Of a stretch of 5,795 bases of DNA, positions 5,758-5,795 are shown piece by piece (position 1 is the first letter of the stretch; each line of letters opens with the position of its first letter). Location of the stretch: assembly GCA_900752425.1 (NCBI GenBank), contig CAADVE010000078.1, positions 1-5,795 of the forward strand, in the 5' to 3' direction. The notes below the pieces were generated by a model that saw only the letters and a program-made list of their open reading frames with translations, was not told the DNA's origin and did no database searches. The position numbers and the translations under genes were made by a program. Origin of the DNA: an uncultured Collinsella sp. GTDB taxonomy: Bacteria; Actinomycetota; Coriobacteriia; Coriobacteriales; Coriobacteriaceae.

Positions 5758-5795
5758 CTATTCCGCAACGCCGTGGCGGTCAAGGACCTCCCTTA
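5758..5795 (-). CDS. Possible 3' end of a convergent gene running off the right edge
   Basis: On the minus strand one frame is open from the right edge to a TAG stop at 5760-5758. It reads REVLDRHGVAE, a plausible helical protein end. A small imperfect hairpin (5728-5744) lies just past this stop and could terminate it. Eleven codons are too few to identify a family, and a + strand frame is also open at this edge, so this is only a suggestion. Confidence 0.2.
   Translation of the reverse strand, partial: REVLDRHGVAE

Overview
The window holds the 3' part of an operon for a membrane-bound, energy-conserving [NiFe] hydrogenase of group 4 (Ech type, related to complex I), all on the + strand, followed by a gene-poor stretch with inverted repeats. 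Base composition is high in G+C with strong G/C preference at third codon positions. The gene set and the style of the intergenic repeats suggest a Coriobacteriia actinobacterium, most likely a Collinsella-like gut anaerobe. That assignment is inference from composition and recall, not from a marker gene.

Layout: (1) 1-2572, a very large membrane protein, open at the left edge, which joins a proton-pumping antiporter-like subunit (EchA/NuoL-like) to the membrane anchor subunit (EchB/NuoH-like) in one chain. (2) 2585-3205, hydrogenase small subunit (EchC/NuoB-like). (3) 3205-3903, EchD/NuoC-like subunit. (4) 3909-4997, NiFe large catalytic subunit (EchE/NuoD-like). (5) 5005-5346, 2x[4Fe-4S] ferredoxin-like subunit (EchF/NuoI-like). 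The order A-B-C-D-E-F is the classical ech order. Junctions are 1-12 bases, three of the four have good Shine-Dalgarno sequences inside the end of the preceding gene, and the unit ends in a 16-bp perfect hairpin at 5355-5390.

Function: EchF and EchC pass electrons, probably from reduced ferredoxin or from an electron donor protein encoded outside the window, to the Ni-Fe site of EchE. There protons are reduced to H2. The EchB-like and EchA-like parts couple this to ion translocation across the cytoplasmic membrane. The large subunit stops at its last metal-binding motif, so no C-terminal peptide should need removal.

The unusual points are the EchA-EchB fusion, with a membrane topology that fits the join; low-complexity tails on EchC and EchD; a C8 tract in the EchC tail where a -1 slip would read straight into echD; and a 154-bp element bounded by perfect 24-bp inverted repeats downstream (5420-5573). 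No RNA genes, CRISPR array or transposase gene were seen. 5574-5757 holds no gene I can support.
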